Source of the DNA: Defluviitaleaceae bacterium
GTDB taxonomy: Bacteria; Bacillota; Clostridia; Lachnospirales; WQUN01
Direction of reading: 5' to 3'
DNA: 64,000 nucleotides
Assembly: GCA_009779835.1 (NCBI GenBank)
Contig: WRBD01000010.1
Location: 1 to 64,000, forward strand
Translations under genes and position numbers: made by a program
Notes under the pieces: generated by a model
Databases searched by the model: none
What the model saw: only the letters and a program-made list of their open reading frames with translations
Told to the model about the DNA's origin: nothing
In this document: positions 62,133 to 64,000 of the stretch, one piece after another
Layout of the letters: every line of letters begins with the position of its first letter
Position numbering within the stretch: the stretch's first letter is position 1

Positions 62133-63665
62133 TCAATTTCTATGCAAATTTGAAAACTCTTTATCAATCCATGCTTCGACATACTTGCTTATTTCCGAGA
62201 ATGAATTGTTAAGCGGGATACTGAACCCGTGGCAGCCTTGTTCACAGGGCTGACCGAATCTCTTCTTTTCGCAACCGAATCCCTTAGAGATAATAGCTTG
62301 CAATGGTAAGGGGTATTGACTGATAACATCATAGTATTTATGAATATTTTTCGCCTTGAAAAATATACGATAACCGCTATTAAACGATGATGAATACTCC
62401 CAAAGGACATCACTTTTATACATATAACTGAACATAACGTCTAGTGTCGATATTTTTATCTGACAGTTCAACCCGATGCTGAGATAATGCCGATGCAATT
62501 TCAATAAGAATTCCTGCGTTTCCGCAGGCAACGGATAAATGTAATCACGAAGGGTATCAATGATATCCTGTTCCTCGTTTGATAAAACCCTATAATCGCA
62601 CCTCAGGAAAGTATCTTCTTTACCTTTTATATGCAACTCTCTTTGTGCGGTCGCCATAACCTTTAAACCTGTCAGTATTGCGGAATCATCCGGATATGTG
62701 ATATTAATCGGTTTTACATTTGATTTATTGGGTTTTTCAATGTCCAAATCAATACCGTCAAAGTGAATGCCGCATAAAGTCAAAAACCTAAGACATTCCA
62801 TCACCTTTGAGGCGGAGATTTTTGTTTTTGTCGGATAGCCATCACTACTTATCGCTTCCGTAAGCAATTTCCAATCGCTAAGCGTCATTAAATCTCTGCG
62901 TTCGGTTAGATTACCATGATAACCGATGTTGATTAATACGCTTTTAACATAGTATATAAACGGATAGCCATCCAGTAGATTAGGGTGCTTTTCTAAAGCA
63001 GCATTTTCTTTTTTTTGTTTTTCATATTGGCTGCCGTCTTCGATAAATCTGTCGAACAATTGGCAAAGGAAATCCCTAAAAGCAAGAACGCCGTTTCGTA
63101 TTTCTTCCTCGCTTGAAATATTTGTAAACATGGACTTGAGCGAATAAGCCGCAGGGATATTTACCGGTACTGAGCTTTTTAAATATTTCGCCATATCGCT
63201 TAACGGTCTCTGTGTTGTGATAGCCTTTTTTACATCAGGGTTGACAATTATTTCAGCGTTGAAATTATCGACATAATAAGTTGTTTTTTCGCTGTTGTTC
63301 TTCCAAGTACATAAATATAGCAACGGATGAGAGTCTTCAAGAACACCCGTCCATTCGCCCCACATTTTATGCCAGGTATCCGTCGCGGCTTTTTTTATCA
63401 GATTGCCGGCACGCGGATAGTTTTTGTTGTTTATTTGCCAAATCAAATCTCCGGAAGCTCCCACGCGTTTGACATCCGCCGAAAACTTAATTGTAATGTA
63501 TTGCTGTGAATATTCGCTTAAATCACATTGTACGACATACCATTCCGCAGTATTTTTTATCTCTAAAACACCGGTTCGATTTTCTTCCGGCAAATCAACG
63601 GTTTGGCAGGGGTTGGCACCGGAAAGCGGCATAACCGATTTAAGTGCGTTTTCTTTTTGGCTCAT
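62133..63665 (-). CDS. Hypothetical protein with N-terminal CBM-like domain
   Basis: 510 residues. The first ~145 look like a family 4/9-type beta-sandwich (VLEIKNTAEWYVVQCDLSEY, ITIKFSADVKRVGASGDLIW, DNFNAEII). The rest is helical with a Cys-containing C-terminus (GCEKKRFGQPCEQGCHG). No signal peptide, so a cytoplasmic role is likely. It lies directly upstream of the broken GyrI-like gene on the same strand, suggesting a former operon. I do not recognise the family. Confidence 0.6.
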   Translation of the reverse strand: MSQKENALKSVMPLSGANPCQTVDLPEENRTGVLEIKNTAEWYVVQCDLSEYSQQYITIKFSADVKRVGASGDLIWQINNKNYPRAGNLIKKAATDTWHKMWGEWTGVLEDSHPLLYLCTWKNNSEKTTYYVDNFNAEIIVNPDVKKAITTQRPLSDMAKYLKSSVPVNIPAAYSLKSMFTNISSEEEIRNGVLAFRDFLCQLFDRFIEDGSQYEKQKKENAALEKHPNLLDGYPFIYYVKSVLINIGYHGNLTERRDLMTLSDWKLLTEAISSDGYPTKTKISASKVMECLRFLTLCGIHFDGIDLDIEKPNKSNVKPINITYPDDSAILTGLKVMATAQRELHIKGKEDTFLRCDYRVLSNEEQDIIDTLRDYIYPLPAETQEFLLKLHRHYLSIGLNCQIKISTLDVMFSYMYKSDVLWEYSSSFNSGYRIFFKAKNIHKYYDVISQYPLPLQAIISKGFGCEKKRFGQPCEQGCHGFSIPLNNSFSEISKYVEAWIDKEFSNLHRN

Positions 63666-63679
63666 ATGCTACACCTTTT

Positions 63680-64000
63680 TCATAATTTTTTATTTTTGCA
63701 AACATACTCAATAATTTCACCTATTAACGATTCATCTTGTTCCATTCCGGGTTCCGAATTTGTCATTACGACAACGCCGCTTTGGTTCTCATAATAAGCA
63801 CGCAATTTACATTGCATACCAACCCCATCCTTGCGAAAAAAAGTATGGATTGCCGTTCGAATCACTTCTTCGGAAAACGCTCATTCCTGTATTTTCATCA
63901 CAACCATAAGGTGTCAGCATAAATTTTCCCATTTCATGGTTTAAGATTTTGCTTTCCATACCATGATAAGCTTTGATTATATCAATAGTTATATGTGCTA
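63680..64000 (-). pseudogene. Beta-lactamase-family serine hydrolase C-terminus, frameshifted, runs off the window
   Basis: The upstream part (HGMESKILNHEMGKFMLTPY then SNGNPYFFSQGWGWYAM) and the downstream part (MQCKLRAYYENQSGVVVMTN then SEPG and an IGEIIEYVCKN end) are out of frame at GGGGTTGG, about 63828. GVVVMTNSE is the usual C-terminal strand of class C-like serine hydrolases. Only the C-terminal region is in the window. Confidence 0.6.

Overview
The window looks like a chromosomal segment of a spore-forming Firmicute, most likely a Clostridia-class anaerobe of moderate-to-low GC. The evidence is a DtxR-type regulator, a SpoVB-like flippase, CarD, RecU, Tex, cotJ spore-coat genes, a CotD-like coat protein, a LytTR/DUF3021 pair, dockerin-bearing extracellular proteins and several Tn4451/large-serine-recombinase type integrases. 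No rRNA, tRNA or CRISPR array was recognised.

Layout. 0.1-13.8 kb is mostly ordinary chromosome: DtxR, SpoVB-like, HisJ, CarD, decayed ABC-permease and hydrolase relics, a FetAB-like ABC exporter, a Phd/ParE toxin-antitoxin pair, a Dabb protein, Tex, a polysaccharide deacetylase, a TPR protein, DeoD, a ThuA-like protein and RecU. 13.8-14.4 kb holds a strong minus-strand promoter and a ~480-nt leader or non-coding RNA. 14.4-20.9 kb is one giant secreted GLUG-repeat/dockerin protein. 21-30.2 kb is the cotJ locus, described below. 30.2-35.4 kb is mainly decaying genes (AraC regulator, LRR/cohesin-like protein, ISAs1 transposase) around an intact LytTR/DUF3021 pair. 35.4-47.8 kb carries a dockerin-tagged PL10-like pectate lyase and a BlaI/BlaR-like regulatory cluster with a DUF4353 lipoprotein, a PepSY protein and a 1708-residue lamin-tail surface protein. 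47.9-52.7 kb holds a zinc-ribbon protein, a DUF6273 protein, a HAD hydrolase and a calcium-type P-ATPase. 53-57.8 kb is a mobile region (candidate ncRNA, Rpn nuclease, tyrosine integrase, TnpW-like protein, frameshifted serine recombinase). 57.8-64 kb is again full of broken genes around an intact PpiC foldase and a CotD-like coat gene.

Main discovery. The spore-coat gene cotJC is cut into three pieces (29783-29692, 25698-25384, 22182-21990, all minus strand) by two unrelated mobile elements of 3,993 bp and 3,201 bp. Each carries its own large serine recombinase, whose 3' end abuts the downstream gene piece. Joining the pieces at a shared GG dinucleotide (element B) and a shared GA dinucleotide (element A) restores an uninterrupted 199-codon cotJC with the conserved family sequence at both joints. 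The two element ends, when joined, form dyad-symmetric attP-like sites centred exactly on those dinucleotides. This is the architecture of developmentally excised elements such as skin in sigK, but with two consecutive interruptions in one small gene. The upstream cotJA and cotJB are fused into one reading frame. Element A carries a proline-repeat protein whose N-terminus resembles that of a spore cortex-lytic enzyme. Element B carries a ParE-type toxin-antitoxin pair and an EcsC-family protein.

A second theme is a probable regulon. Four copies of a 15-bp BlaI/MecI-like operator sit at the promoters of the DUF4353-BlaI-BlaR-like operon and the PepSY/lamin-tail operon. All assignments rest on reading the sequence and remembered family knowledge; no database search was run.
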